64,000 nucleotides of DNA from Candidatus Bathyarchaeota archaeon (lineage in GTDB: Archaea > Thermoproteota > Bathyarchaeia > Bathyarchaeales > Bathycorpusculaceae). The DNA lies in contig JAOZHV010000059.1 in assembly GCA_026014725.1 (NCBI GenBank), positions 124,001 to 188,000 of the forward strand, given 5' to 3'. Each line of letters opens with the position of its first letter. The stretch's first letter is position 1. A model generated the notes under the pieces. The model saw only the letters and a list, made by a program, of their open reading frames with translations, did no database searches and was not told the DNA's origin. Below, one piece after another: positions 53,337-61,442 of this stretch. Both the position numbers and the translations under genes were made by a program.

Positions 53337-54320
53337 TTAGGGTAAGAATTGCTTGTAGACGGGGTGCCCTTTGAAACGCAGAATAGTCTCAGATTTCTCG
53401 ATGGTTCCGCTCGGTAGCCGCATACAAATTGACTGCACAATTGCGCCATCACGAATTAAGCGTACGCCGTCTAATAGTTCGCCTTTTGTTACACCTGAAG
53501 CGGCAAACACTAGTTCTTGCCCTTTCGCCAGCTCATCTTGGTTGTAGGTTTTGTTTACATCCACGCCTGCTTTAGTTAAGCGTTCCATGCGTTGGGGGTC
53601 TTTTTTGTCATCCCAAACTTTCACAAGCATGGTTCCGCCCATACACTTGACTGCTGTTGCAGCTATAGTTGCTTCTGGACCTGCGCCTGCACCTATGAGC
53701 AAGTCAACACCTGACTGCGGGAAGCATGAAACCACTGCGGCAGCGATATCTCCGTCGGGGATTTGTATTATTCTTACGCCTAGTTTTCGTAATGTTTTTA
53801 GAATTTCGTTGTGTCTTTCACGGTCCAACATGATAACGGTGAAGTTTTGTAGTGGCATGGATTTTTCGCGTGCTACTGTTCGCACGATTTCTTCGATGCT
53901 CATGTCCATTGATAGTTTGCCGATGGAGTGGTGGTCTGTTGCGATTTTAAAGTAGTAGCCGTCATCTGGTAGGACTTGGAAGCATCCTGCTGGTGCACAG
54001 GCAAGTGCTGATATGGCGTCTTTTCTGCCTTTGCTGGCTGCTGTGGTGCCGTCCACTGGGTCTACGATGAATTCTACTTTAGGACCTTTTTGTGTTCCGA
54101 CTCTTTCTCTGAAGTTGAATGCTGGTGCGTGGTCTTTTGGTCCTTCACAGCAGATTACTTCTCCTTCGATATCTGTTTGTGCAAGAACGGCTCTTGAGAA
54201 TTCAACGGCGTTTTTATCAACTAAGTCGCAATCTCCTTGTCCGACGTGAAAGGCTGCGCCTACTGCTGCGGCGATGGTTATTCTTGTTAATGATGGGGCT
54301 AATGCTCTTAGAGAAACCAA
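53337..54320 (-). CDS. glpX: Class II fructose-1,6-bisphosphatase (GlpX)
   Basis: Hydrolyses fructose-1,6-bisphosphate in gluconeogenesis. Recognised by GDCDLVDKNAVEF, CEGPKDHAPAF, IVDPVDGTTAASKGRKDAISALA, and LLIGAGAGPEATIAATAVKCMGG. The open frame extends to 54437, but TTG 54320 behind GAGGAAAACAA gives 328 residues, the usual GlpX length, starting VSLRALAPSLTRIT. GlpX is common in bacteria and uncommon in archaea, which mostly use the FBP aldolase/phosphatase, so transfer from bacteria is likely. Confidence 0.93.
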   Translation of the reverse strand: MVSLRALAPSLTRITIAAAVGAAFHVGQGDCDLVDKNAVEFSRAVLAQTDIEGEVICCEGPKDHAPAFNFRERVGTQKGPKVEFIVDPVDGTTAASKGRKDAISALACAPAGCFQVLPDDGYYFKIATDHHSIGKLSMDMSIEEIVRTVAREKSMPLQNFTVIMLDRERHNEILKTLRKLGVRIIQIPDGDIAAAVVSCFPQSGVDLLIGAGAGPEATIAATAVKCMGGTMLVKVWDDKKDPQRMERLTKAGVDVNKTYNQDELAKGQELVFAASGVTKGELLDGVRLIRDGAIVQSICMRLPSGTIEKSETILRFKGHPVYKQFLP

Positions 54321-54472
54321 ATTGTTTTCCTCATTAGCTCTGATGTGCTGTATTGAGTTAGGCAACTGATTATTAAGTTTGCGCGAAAAAAACCAGAACT
54401 TTTCATTGGAAGACCGATGCTTCTCGGGAGTTAGCAAAGGGATAAAACCAACCTTTGACCATAGATTTTTTA

Positions 54473-55324
54473 ATGAACCAAAAGTCTGCAGTAACTTTCA
54501 TCTTGGCACTTTTGTTTTTAGCGTTAGCTACAGTGCAGTGCGTCGGTTTTGCATCTGCCAACCCCACTGGTTCAAGCCTCATGCTTTCCATGCCAGCGGA
54601 GCACATTAATTACACTATCACACGCATCAACGGGACTCTGTGGGCAAAAATCGACGGCAACTACCCCATCAGCATCCAAACCGAGCCAGACTGCGAAATC
54701 GGCGGCGACTTGCCCATGGTTTACCCCATGCCACCACAAACCACAAATATTCACGTGTGGCTGGGCGACAGCGAACTCACTTGGAGCAATTACACGCAAG
54801 CGTATCCTGAAGCTTTGCATCACACTGCCCTTGGAGACTGGTGGATGATTTACACTGTTCTGCCAGACGTTTCAGACTCTTTTGTGCTCAAAATTCATTA
54901 TGAGCATCCGCTCCAGAGAGTCAACAACAGCTACGTGTTTCTCTATGACCTAAACATCAGTCCATACCTTTCGCCAGAAAACAGCGTCTCCACCGCTTAT
55001 TTTACTGTGCGTATGGAAGCAAACACCACTGACGTGCGGGCTTACACTACAGGCATGTCTGATGCGCCAAGCGACTGGAATCCTGCAGACTACGCTGTTA
55101 CAAAACAGGATGGCTGGGATGTTGTTGCGATAGAGTTACGTTCGGAATACAATAATTTGCTGGGAGATTTAGTAGTGGTGTTTTCTGACGCTGATGAAAT
55201 ACCTGAATTCCCCCTGTGGGCTCTGGCGATTTTGGCTGTGACTTTGTTGCTGCTTGCGGTTGTGCTTTATGTTAACAGGCGAGCGGTTGGCGCTTCTTTT
55301 AGTTTGAGAAAAACATCTATCTAA
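54473..55324 (+). CDS. Surface protein with signal peptide and PEFP-type C-terminal anchor
   Basis: ATG 54473 starts a signal peptide (KSAVTFILALLFLALATVQCVGFASANP). The mature part is beta-rich with several N-glycosylation sites (NYT, NGT, NNS). The C-terminus is tripartite: EIPEFPLW, a hydrophobic helix (ALAILAVTLLLLAVVLYV) and a basic end (NRRAVGASFSLRK). This is the PEF-CTERM/archaeosortase type of sorting signal seen in many archaeal surface proteins. The archaeosortase is not in the window. The function of the outer domain is unknown. Confidence 0.72.
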   Translation: MNQKSAVTFILALLFLALATVQCVGFASANPTGSSLMLSMPAEHINYTITRINGTLWAKIDGNYPISIQTEPDCEIGGDLPMVYPMPPQTTNIHVWLGDSELTWSNYTQAYPEALHHTALGDWWMIYTVLPDVSDSFVLKIHYEHPLQRVNNSYVFLYDLNISPYLSPENSVSTAYFTVRMEANTTDVRAYTTGMSDAPSDWNPADYAVTKQDGWDVVAIELRSEYNNLLGDLVVVFSDADEIPEFPLWALAILAVTLLLLAVVLYVNRRAVGASFSLRKTSI

Positions 55325-55566
55325 AACAATCCCAAGGTTTGAGGCGCCTTAGGGATTGCGGGTTTATCGTGGTTCTTTGTGGTAAAAAGCGAGTCCGATT
55401 GGGGGTTTTCTGTAGCGTGGAACTTCGAACTCGAAGAGCGGAGTTTTTTTCAGTTTTTTTCTCTCCAACAAATGGCATGGTTAGTGTTGCTTTATAACTT
55501 TTTTGCTCTGCCTGTAGTGTTCTGCAAGGGAAACTTGGCACTAAACAGTGTTTAAGCACGATTTTT

Positions 55567-56202
55567 TCAGAAGAAGCAAGGGATGTACTCGCGCACTCTA
55601 AACGGCACGCCTAAATCGTCGGCGACTTTTTGCACGCGGGCTATGTCAACTTCGGGCAAGCGCACTGCCGTCACCTCAACGTCAAGCATTGCTTTGGCTT
55701 TTTTGATGAAATCAAGAACTGCCTCGTACGCGTTGGGGATTGCGGGTTTGCAGATTTCCTCATACGTTGCCCTGTCAGGCGCGTTGAGGCTCACGTTAAC
55801 CTTGTCCACTCCTGCCGCCTTGAGTTCAGCCGCCACAGCTCTGCCCTTGTTGAGCACGTAGCCGTGCCCGTTAGTGTCGAGGCGAATCTGTAGCGGTCTG
55901 CCATAGTGCGCTCGCACCCACCGCGCCACCTCCAAGAGCACATCCAGCCGCTGTGTAGGTTCGCCGAAACCGCAGAAGACCAGCCCATCCCAGCTTCGCA
56001 TGTGCAAGACTTTTTCCAGTTCAGTTGTGATTTGCTCTACTGTAGGTTCGGCTGTGAGTTTGAGGTTGAAGCCTCCGACGCCTTGGCGGTAGCGCCGCAG
56101 GCAAAAGTAGCAACTGTTGCTGCACTGGTTGGTGACGTTTAGGTAGAGCGTGTTGTCTAACCAGTAAACTGTTGCTGGGGCTTTGTTGTCTTGTTGTGGC
56201 AT
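55567..56202 (-). CDS. TatD-associated radical SAM protein
   Basis: The [4Fe-4S] motif is CSNSCYFC (C-x3-C-x2-C), embedded in LYLNVTNQCSNSCYFCLRRYRQG; FCGFGEPTQRLDVLLEV is the GGE-like SAM segment, and VNVSLNAPDRATYEEICKP follows. Length 211 and these features match the TatD-linked radical SAM group (TIGR04038 type), small proteins often next to a tatD-like hydrolase. A tatD gene is not visible here. Substrate unknown. Confidence 0.85.
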   Translation of the reverse strand: MPQQDNKAPATVYWLDNTLYLNVTNQCSNSCYFCLRRYRQGVGGFNLKLTAEPTVEQITTELEKVLHMRSWDGLVFCGFGEPTQRLDVLLEVARWVRAHYGRPLQIRLDTNGHGYVLNKGRAVAAELKAAGVDKVNVSLNAPDRATYEEICKPAIPNAYEAVLDFIKKAKAMLDVEVTAVRLPEVDIARVQKVADDLGVPFRVREYIPCFF

Positions 56203-56316
56203 ATGTTTTTCTGAAATGTACCTAAGGCTGAGATTCTTTATTTAGTGTTTGCGGAGTAGCCGCTTTTTGCAGAGTAAAAGTGGCAGGGTTGGTGTGAATA
56301 GAAAAAGTGGGTTTGA

Positions 56317-56601
56317 TTATTGTTTTGTGTAGTCTTTGATGGGCGAGATTGGAATCGTTAGCGTTTCTAGGACGCCTTCGACGAGGCGGATTTTGTCGCC
56401 AACAAAATGCAGTGCGGCAGCGTTAGAGTCGGCTTCGAAGAGGATGGCGAAGTCCCATCTGCCAAACACTTGATACGCCTCTTGGAGGCGTACGCCTTCG
56501 ATTGGTTGGGCTTCGAATTCCATGAGGGGCTCGTAGAGTTTTGCTGCCATGTTGGGGCTGATTTTGATCATGGCGAGGTATTTTTGTTTAGAATGAGCCA
56601 A
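56317..56601 (-). CDS. Stand-alone Lrp/AsnC ligand-binding (RAM) domain protein
   Basis: A 94-residue protein reading YLAMIKISPNMAAKLYEPLMEFE, EAYQVFGRWDFAILFEADSNAAALHFVGDKI and ETLTIPISPI, the RAM fold without a helix-turn-helix. Such SraA-like or DUF-type proteins can bind amino acids or partner with full Lrp proteins. The two Lrp proteins at 42 kb are candidates. The start is ATG or the nearby alternative M11. Confidence 0.75.
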   Translation of the reverse strand: MAHSKQKYLAMIKISPNMAAKLYEPLMEFEAQPIEGVRLQEAYQVFGRWDFAILFEADSNAAALHFVGDKIRLVEGVLETLTIPISPIKDYTKQ

Positions 56602-56715
56602 CTTTGTTTTTCACCAAGAAGTGTATTGTGGGGTGGGGTATAAAACGATTTTCTGTTTTTTTGGTGTGGTGCGTGTTGGTTTTGTGTGGGGGTTGGGGTA
56701 AGGTTTAAGTGTGTT

Positions 56716-56733
56716 GTAAACATTTCTGTTTAC
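56716..56733 (+). promoter_or_regulatory. Operator of the toxin-antitoxin pair
   Basis: GTAAAC (56716-56721) and GTTTAC (56728-56733) form an exact inverted repeat with six bases between, ending one base before the antitoxin's GTG. RHH antitoxins usually repress their own promoter by binding such repeats. TTTAAG near 56704 is a weak TATA element. Confidence 0.55.
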
Positions 56734-56734
56734 G

Positions 56735-56962
56735 GTGAACTTCGTGGCTCAAGTGCAACTTAGACTCCCAGAAAAAACTCTCGAGCAAATTGATGCGTGG
56801 GTAGCTGAAGGCAAATTCAAAAGCCGAAGCGATGCCATAAAAACCATAATCAGCCTTTATGAGGAACGGGAAAAAACCCGCAATTTCTACGAGATGCTGC
56901 AAAAAGAGAGCCAGCAAGCCAAAGAGCACCCTGAAGAGCTCATCCCCTTAGAGGACCTCTGA
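56735..56962 (+). CDS. RHH-type antitoxin of a RelBE/ParDE-like pair
   Basis: The N-terminus AQVQLRLPEKTLEQIDAWV, then SRSDAIKTIISLYEE, is a ribbon-helix-helix DNA-binding domain. The C-terminus (FYEMLQKESQQAKEHPEELIPLEDL) is acidic and probably wraps the toxin. 75 residues; GTG 56735 or GTG 56744 can be the start. It ends two bases before the toxin start. Confidence 0.82.
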   Translation: MNFVAQVQLRLPEKTLEQIDAWVAEGKFKSRSDAIKTIISLYEEREKTRNFYEMLQKESQQAKEHPEELIPLEDL

Positions 56963-56963
56963 C

Positions 56964-57230
56964 TTGTATAGGGTGCTTCTGCGACCTAAAGCGGCGAAGG
57001 CATTCCAAAAAATAGATAATAAAAACCAAGAACGCATAAAACAAGCACTCCGAGAGCTCGCCGTTGATCCCTATAAAGCTGGAGAACAATTACACCCAGC
57101 CCACTTTTGGAAAACAAGAGCAGGCGATTACCGAGCCATCTACGAGATAAACAAAGACAAAAAAGAGGTAATCGTGCTATTTGTGGGACACCGAAAAAAC
57201 GTGTACGGCAACTTCACAAAAATACTCTAA
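56964..57230 (+). CDS. RelE/ParE-superfamily toxin
   Basis: The product (88 aa) shows the RelE fold in order: YRVLLRPKAAKAFQKIDNKNQERI, LAVDPYKAGEQL, the RAGDYRAIYEINKDKKEVIVLFVGHRKNVY segment with conserved Arg, Tyr and the C-terminal GHRKNVY. RelE toxins cut mRNA on the ribosome; ParE members act on gyrase. The motif GDYRAIYEI and GHRKNVY favour the RelE side. It is translated from TTG directly behind the antitoxin. Confidence 0.85.
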   Translation: MYRVLLRPKAAKAFQKIDNKNQERIKQALRELAVDPYKAGEQLHPAHFWKTRAGDYRAIYEINKDKKEVIVLFVGHRKNVYGNFTKIL

Positions 57231-57384
57231 CAAACACAAACCTTCCGCGCACGCCGTACCCCAGCCCCAAGCCCTGCCACACACTAAACCCTTCCACAAA
57301 AAACCCCAAACCGTCATCTTACATTACAACTAAAACTAATTAAAGAAAAAGCAAGTGAGACACTAGAGCATGGTTCGTTGAACA

Positions 57385-58650
57385 CTAATAGTTTTTTGTC
57401 TTTCGATAGTACTTTTTCCATTTTTCGGTATACCGCTTAAGAATGATGTCAAAACTCCCGTATTTTGGCAATTGCATTTTAACCCATGGTAAAATACGGA
57501 GTTTATCGTAGTCCTGAGGCGGTAATCTTGCTGAATGCATCAGTTTTTCTGCCACCATGCTTTCATAGCTTTTCTCTTCCTCACGCATTTCTCTCCAAAT
57601 TTCTTTGCCCAATTTATCTTCTGGTTCTTTGATTGCCCAAGTCATCGCTTCATAAAAAATGTGCTCAGGAGTATAATACTGGTTCATCGTTGCAGGATGG
57701 CGTGTGAGTATAACCGCAAAGTCCTCCAAATTAGTCTCAAGAGCCTGTACAGCCATGACAACTTGCGTTAGAATTGCCATTCGATAAGTATGTTCAAGTT
57801 CTGATTCTTCCTTGCTGTAGGAGAAACCATTATTTTCTTCCAACTCTTTTTTGTGTTTCTCCTGAATATTTCTTTCAATTTTAACATATTTATCTTTCAA
57901 TTGCCCAATATCATATTTATCGATATCTAAATGAGCAACAGTTTTGAGATATTTTTTATTTTCTTCAACATTCTCAGTGAGGATATCAAAAAAGATATCG
58001 TCACCTAATTCGTTGTCGATGTTGTTGCTTTGTCGTTTGTTTGCCAACCATAATTGATTAATTGTTTTTTTACTCTCTGCATCTAACGACCGAGTATACT
58101 CTTTAATTATATCTTTAACGTCTTTTCGGTGCATATCCCTTAAAGCGAGACCTACTATCGTTTCTTGAAGTACGTCTACAGGCAGTGAAAGGTGTTCGAG
58201 CCCACATCTTCTTTTAATTATCGTATTTCTTAGGTAAAATAATGCTGAAAATAATTCAGCTAGTCTTACTGTGAGGATATTCATTGAGATTTTTTCATCA
58301 GAATTTCGTACTAAAGTTTCATCGAAGTTAAGATAAGTAAGCGCACTTATATGTGAAAAAAACTCGCCGACTTCTCCCTCATAAATATTCTTGTTAAATT
58401 TTTGTCTTAAGTCATTAAGGTAATCGAAAACATGATACTCATTAGGCTTTGTCACCAAAGCATAACCTTCGGAGGTTTTTTCTAAAATGCCTTCACCGAC
58501 TAGCTTTCTTAACCATCGGGATAGCGATCGATCATTTGTCTTAGTGATAATTTCTTTGCTGACTAAATATTTTTTAATTTGAGAATACGCGAGCACTTCA
58601 CCCTCTTTCTGCCATGCAGAGACTATGGCATCTACTTTAGTAGTTTGCAT
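57385..58650 (-). CDS. Winged-helix N-terminus plus large helical domain, unknown family (421 aa)
   Basis: Residues 1-75 contain a winged-helix-like part (DAIVSAWQKEGEVLAYSQIKKYLVSKEIITKTNDRSLSRWLRKLVGEGILEKTSEGYALV in pieces). Residues about 80-421 are mainly helical with several YIxxLRNTIIKRR/EHTYRMAILTQVVMAVQALE-type stretches. The family is not recognised. Composition is more AT-rich than in nearby genes, which suggests a foreign origin. A 15-bp palindrome lies four bases upstream of its ATG, and a perfect 16-bp palindrome lies in front of the opposite cluster, consistent with a provirus-type regulator or defence protein. Confidence 0.6.
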   Translation of the reverse strand: MQTTKVDAIVSAWQKEGEVLAYSQIKKYLVSKEIITKTNDRSLSRWLRKLVGEGILEKTSEGYALVTKPNEYHVFDYLNDLRQKFNKNIYEGEVGEFFSHISALTYLNFDETLVRNSDEKISMNILTVRLAELFSALFYLRNTIIKRRCGLEHLSLPVDVLQETIVGLALRDMHRKDVKDIIKEYTRSLDAESKKTINQLWLANKRQSNNIDNELGDDIFFDILTENVEENKKYLKTVAHLDIDKYDIGQLKDKYVKIERNIQEKHKKELEENNGFSYSKEESELEHTYRMAILTQVVMAVQALETNLEDFAVILTRHPATMNQYYTPEHIFYEAMTWAIKEPEDKLGKEIWREMREEEKSYESMVAEKLMHSARLPPQDYDKLRILPWVKMQLPKYGSFDIILKRYTEKWKKYYRKTKNY

Positions 58651-58653
58651 AGT

Positions 58654-58668
58654 TGCTATTTAATAGCA
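58654..58668. promoter_or_regulatory. 15-bp palindrome in front of the winged-helix gene
   Basis: TGCTATT-T-AATAGCA is an exact inverted repeat, four bases upstream of the minus-strand ATG at 58650 and about 55 bases before the plus-strand gene at 58722. It is well placed for self-control by the winged-helix product. Confidence 0.45.
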
Positions 58669-58721
58669 CAGTTTTATTTAATTCTGCCTTTTTGATAACA
58701 TAGTGACAGAGAGGTGAAAAA

Positions 58722-58883
58722 ATGCTACAAGCAATAATAAAAATATTCGCCAAAAATCCACCAAGCATAGCAATTGCCCTCGCAGGGACTTTAGCATTGC
58801 TTGGTCGATATAGCGAAGCCACTAGCTTTCTCTTTGGTGGAATACTGTTGCAGGTACTTTGGCTCTTCCTAAGACGCCACTAA
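58722..58883 (+). CDS. Small hydrophobic membrane protein (53 aa)
   Basis: ATG 58722 follows GAGAGGTGAAAAA, a good ribosome site. The product has two hydrophobic stretches (PSIAIALAGTLALLG and SFLFGGILLQVLWLFL) and a basic end (RRH). In a viral-type context such small two-helix proteins can be holins or superinfection-exclusion factors; this is only a guess. Confidence 0.55.
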   Translation: MLQAIIKIFAKNPPSIAIALAGTLALLGRYSEATSFLFGGILLQVLWLFLRRH

Positions 58884-58914
58884 CTTTAGAAATGACATGT
58901 GCATTCCTCGCTCG

Positions 58915-58965
58915 TTTACCAATTGGTAAATTTTGCAATTGGTGAATTTCGTGAGTATTTATATA
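58915..58965 (+). promoter_or_regulatory. Promoter of the terminase cluster with perfect 16-bp palindrome
   Basis: TTTACCAATTGGTAAA (58915-58930) is a perfect palindrome. It overlaps a tandem pair of 16-bp units, CAATTGGTAAATTTTG (58920-58935) and CAATTGGTGAATTTCG (58936-58951). Directly downstream is the TATA box TTTATATA (58958-58965), placing transcription start near 58985, about 20 nt before the TTG start at 59004. This has the form of a repressor site controlling the plus-strand operon. Confidence 0.6.
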
Positions 58966-59003
58966 TACGATATGCACTCCCTTCCCTCGGAGGAAGAAAG
59001 GCT

Positions 59004-59405
59004 TTGAAGGAAGCAATCAGTCAAGTTAAAAGTTTAGTTGCAGGCGACCTCGTCTGCATAGAATGGTCAGACGCCAGCATAGGCAAAAGCCTAAGCAACG
59101 GCATAGGTGGCATAGACGTGCCTGTCAAGAGTTGGGGCGTGTTCATCGGCGTCTTGGGCAAAAGAAGGGAGCATGTGATTTTAGCTCAAAACGTGTTTTG
59201 TTTTAGTGATGGGCTTTATGACATAGACTACACTGCCATCCCTCTGCCGTGGGCGACAGGCGCAACCGTTGTCGAAAAAGCGCATGTCAATGCAGAGGAA
59301 GCCAAAGTTTTGTTGCACAGTTTCACTATCAACGAGAAGGCAAAGAGCGAGAAAACTACGTACAACCGTTCAAGATGTAGCCAGCGGAGGCTTAGAAACC
59401 ATTGA
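59004..59405 (+). CDS. Small SH3-like-barrel protein at the head of the terminase operon (133 aa)
   Basis: TTG 59004 behind GGAGGAAGAAAGG was chosen; the longer frame (58899) runs through the promoter. The protein reads VKSLVAGDLVCIEWSDASIGKSL, VKSWGVFIGVLGKRREHVILAQNVFCFSDGLYDIDYTAIPL, an all-beta pattern typical of SH3-like barrels, then a Lys/Arg-rich end. I do not recognise a named family. It overlaps the following gene by four bases. Confidence 0.6.
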   Translation: MKEAISQVKSLVAGDLVCIEWSDASIGKSLSNGIGGIDVPVKSWGVFIGVLGKRREHVILAQNVFCFSDGLYDIDYTAIPLPWATGATVVEKAHVNAEEAKVLLHSFTINEKAKSEKTTYNRSRCSQRRLRNH

Positions 59406-59650
59406 CCGATTGGGTAAAACGTGCGCTTACAAGCAAGAGAAACGGCAAAAAAGGTTTGGCAGAGGCTGTGGAGCCCGATGAACGGTTAGTGCTGGGCACA
59501 AAAGTCGTAATTGCGTTAACCTTTAGTTTAACTGCTTTGGAGATTGCACATTTAGCGATTTTGGGTACTTGGAACAGTGAAGTTTTCGCGGCAATAACGG
59601 GCTTGATTGGAACTATCACAGGGATACTGATTTCTCAGAAGGCGAGTTGA
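59402..59650 (+). CDS. Holin-like two-helix membrane protein (82 aa)
   Basis: A charged N-terminus (DWVKRALTSKRNGKKG) is followed by two hydrophobic helices (VVIALTFSLTALEIAHLAIL and EVFAAITGLIGTITGILIS) with a short turn between and a short tail. This matches the shape of phage holins, which open the membrane at the end of infection, but small membrane proteins are hard to assign. TTG start overlapping the stop of the previous gene. Confidence 0.55.
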   Translation: MTDWVKRALTSKRNGKKGLAEAVEPDERLVLGTKVVIALTFSLTALEIAHLAILGTWNSEVFAAITGLIGTITGILISQKAS

Positions 59651-60012
59651 GGAGACGAACATATTTGGAGCCTATTAGAAACTCTATGCACAAACCTATA
59701 GGGGGTAGGTCAAAACGCCGCTCCACACGTTTCATAGAAAAGAGAATCTCCAACTTAACCGAGAGATTTGATGGCAATACACAACGGATGCGTGCTCAAC
59801 TAATAATGGAACTTAAAGCACTTCAGGAAACGGCTGTTGACCAAGTTCAGTCAACACGCGGCAACAAAACAGCCGAACAACAGAACTGGGCTAGACTCGC
59901 AACTTACATTAGCCAAGTTATCAACAGCATAACCAAAACTTACGATATTAGCCAAATCAAGGATGAACTTGAGGAGCTAAAGAAGATTGTTGGGGAACTT
60001 GACAAGCAGTGA
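59647..60012 (+). CDS. Coiled-coil protein before the terminase (121 aa), possible small terminase
   Basis: A basic N-terminal 35 residues (RRRTYLEPIRNSMHK, GGRSKRRSTRFIEKR) followed by two long helices (MRAQLIMELKALQETAVDQV and ISQVINSITKTYDISQIKDELEELKKIV). Position immediately in front of TerL, with overlapping frames, is where a small terminase is expected. No HTH is obvious, so the assignment rests on context. Confidence 0.5.
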   Translation: MRRRTYLEPIRNSMHKPIGGRSKRRSTRFIEKRISNLTERFDGNTQRMRAQLIMELKALQETAVDQVQSTRGNKTAEQQNWARLATYISQVINSITKTYDISQIKDELEELKKIVGELDKQ

Positions 60013-61442
60013 GTATCTCGCAGTTCAAGCGGGATATTAAAAAAATAAAGCAAACAGTCGCCTCAAAACAAAAATTCACTGTTTCGCCTGACCCGCTAGT
60101 TTTCTGCAAAGACACCTTAGGCTTCACACCAACAACATACCAAACAGAACTCATAAACCAGTTCCAAACAAACCAGTTCATAGCCGCAAGGTGGGCACGC
60201 CAAACAGGAAAAAGCCACACCATAAGCGCACTTCTGCTCCATTATGCGCTAACACATCCCGACACAAACATCGGCATAGTTGGTCCAAGCTGGAGACAAA
60301 CAAAACTAATCATAAAACACATCAACAACTTCCTATCAAAAATCCCAAAAACTCAATACAAAAAACCCCAAAAAACAACTGTAACACTCACCAACGGCAG
60401 CAACATCGAAGCCTACCCAAACAACCCCGAAACCATCAGAGGACCAAAACTCCACATCGTATACGCAGACGAATTCAACTTCATACCAAACGATGAAGAA
60501 CTCTACGACGCCATGCTCTTCACACTGGGCACAACAAACGGCAAATTCATCGCTACAAGCACACCATGGCACACCGATAGCATCTTCTACAAAATCTTCC
60601 ACAACCCAACCTACCAAGACTACGCAAAAACACACGTAACATACCAACAAGCACTAGAACCAAACGGACCACTAAAACAACAAATCCTAAACCGCATAAA
60701 ACGCCAACTCGAAGGCGGCCCCAGCCGATGGCAACGCGAAATGCAAGCAGAATGGTCAGAAAACCAAAACGTCTGGCTAACCCAAGCCCTAATCACCCAA
60801 TGCATCGAACACACCCTCGACTACATCAACTTTGAAACAACAGTCAGAGGCACTTTTTACGCTGGATTAGATTTAGGTAAACACCAAGACCCAAGCGTGC
60901 TAGCCATCGTAAAGGCAGACCAGCAACAACTAAGCCTCGTCCACCTCCACAAGTTCCCACTAGAAACACCCTACGCAAGCGTCATCGGCTACGTCAAAAC
61001 CATCAGCGATAGATGGCAAACCATCAGAAAAACACTAGTCGACCAAACAGGCGTAGGAGAATACATCACCGAAGACATGAAAAACACAGGACTCCACAAC
61101 ACAGAAGGCGTAACTTTCACACCAGAAACCAAACAGGAAATGGCACAACACCTAAAACAAGCCATGACCGAAAAACGCCTCCAAATCCCCTACGACAGCC
61201 AACTCATAGCAGAACTAAACCTAGAAACCTACGAACTAACCAAAGACGGCAAAATCCGCCTTAACCACCCACTGGGAACACATGACGACCGCTTCTGGGC
61301 ACTCGCCCTAGCAACTTACGCCGCAAGAACACCGCCCACACCAAAACTCTGGATAGTAAACAAAACCTTCAGAGCAAAAAACACCCTGCGCGGTCTGCGG
61401 CAACGACTACAAACCCACAAAACAGGAGGTGAAACAAGATGA
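60009..61442 (+). CDS. Terminase large subunit
   Basis: Viral DNA packaging motor. The ATPase half has Walker A ARQTGKSHT (63-71; Lys68), Walker B LHIVYADEF (148-156; Asp154, Glu155) and a C-motif near KFIATSTPW. The nuclease half has the RNase H-like acidic residues Asp287 (YAGLDLGKHQDPS), Asp345 (LVDQTGVGEY) and Asp426/427 (GTHDDRFWAL). 477 residues is a normal size. GTG start. All catalytic residues are intact, so the gene is under selection or recently acquired. The strand is A/C-rich and poor in G/T. Confidence 0.92.
   Translation: MSISQFKRDIKKIKQTVASKQKFTVSPDPLVFCKDTLGFTPTTYQTELINQFQTNQFIAARWARQTGKSHTISALLLHYALTHPDTNIGIVGPSWRQTKLIIKHINNFLSKIPKTQYKKPQKTTVTLTNGSNIEAYPNNPETIRGPKLHIVYADEFNFIPNDEELYDAMLFTLGTTNGKFIATSTPWHTDSIFYKIFHNPTYQDYAKTHVTYQQALEPNGPLKQQILNRIKRQLEGGPSRWQREMQAEWSENQNVWLTQALITQCIEHTLDYINFETTVRGTFYAGLDLGKHQDPSVLAIVKADQQQLSLVHLHKFPLETPYASVIGYVKTISDRWQTIRKTLVDQTGVGEYITEDMKNTGLHNTEGVTFTPETKQEMAQHLKQAMTEKRLQIPYDSQLIAELNLETYELTKDGKIRLNHPLGTHDDRFWALALATYAARTPPTPKLWIVNKTFRAKNTLRGLRQRLQTHKTGGETR

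Noticed and set aside
5620-59708. 17-base exact match CTACCCCCTATAGGTTT (5620-5636) to the reverse strand at 59692-59708
   Set aside because: With about 4 billion possible pairs in the window one such match is not much rarer than expected by chance, and the second copy is inside a coding frame.
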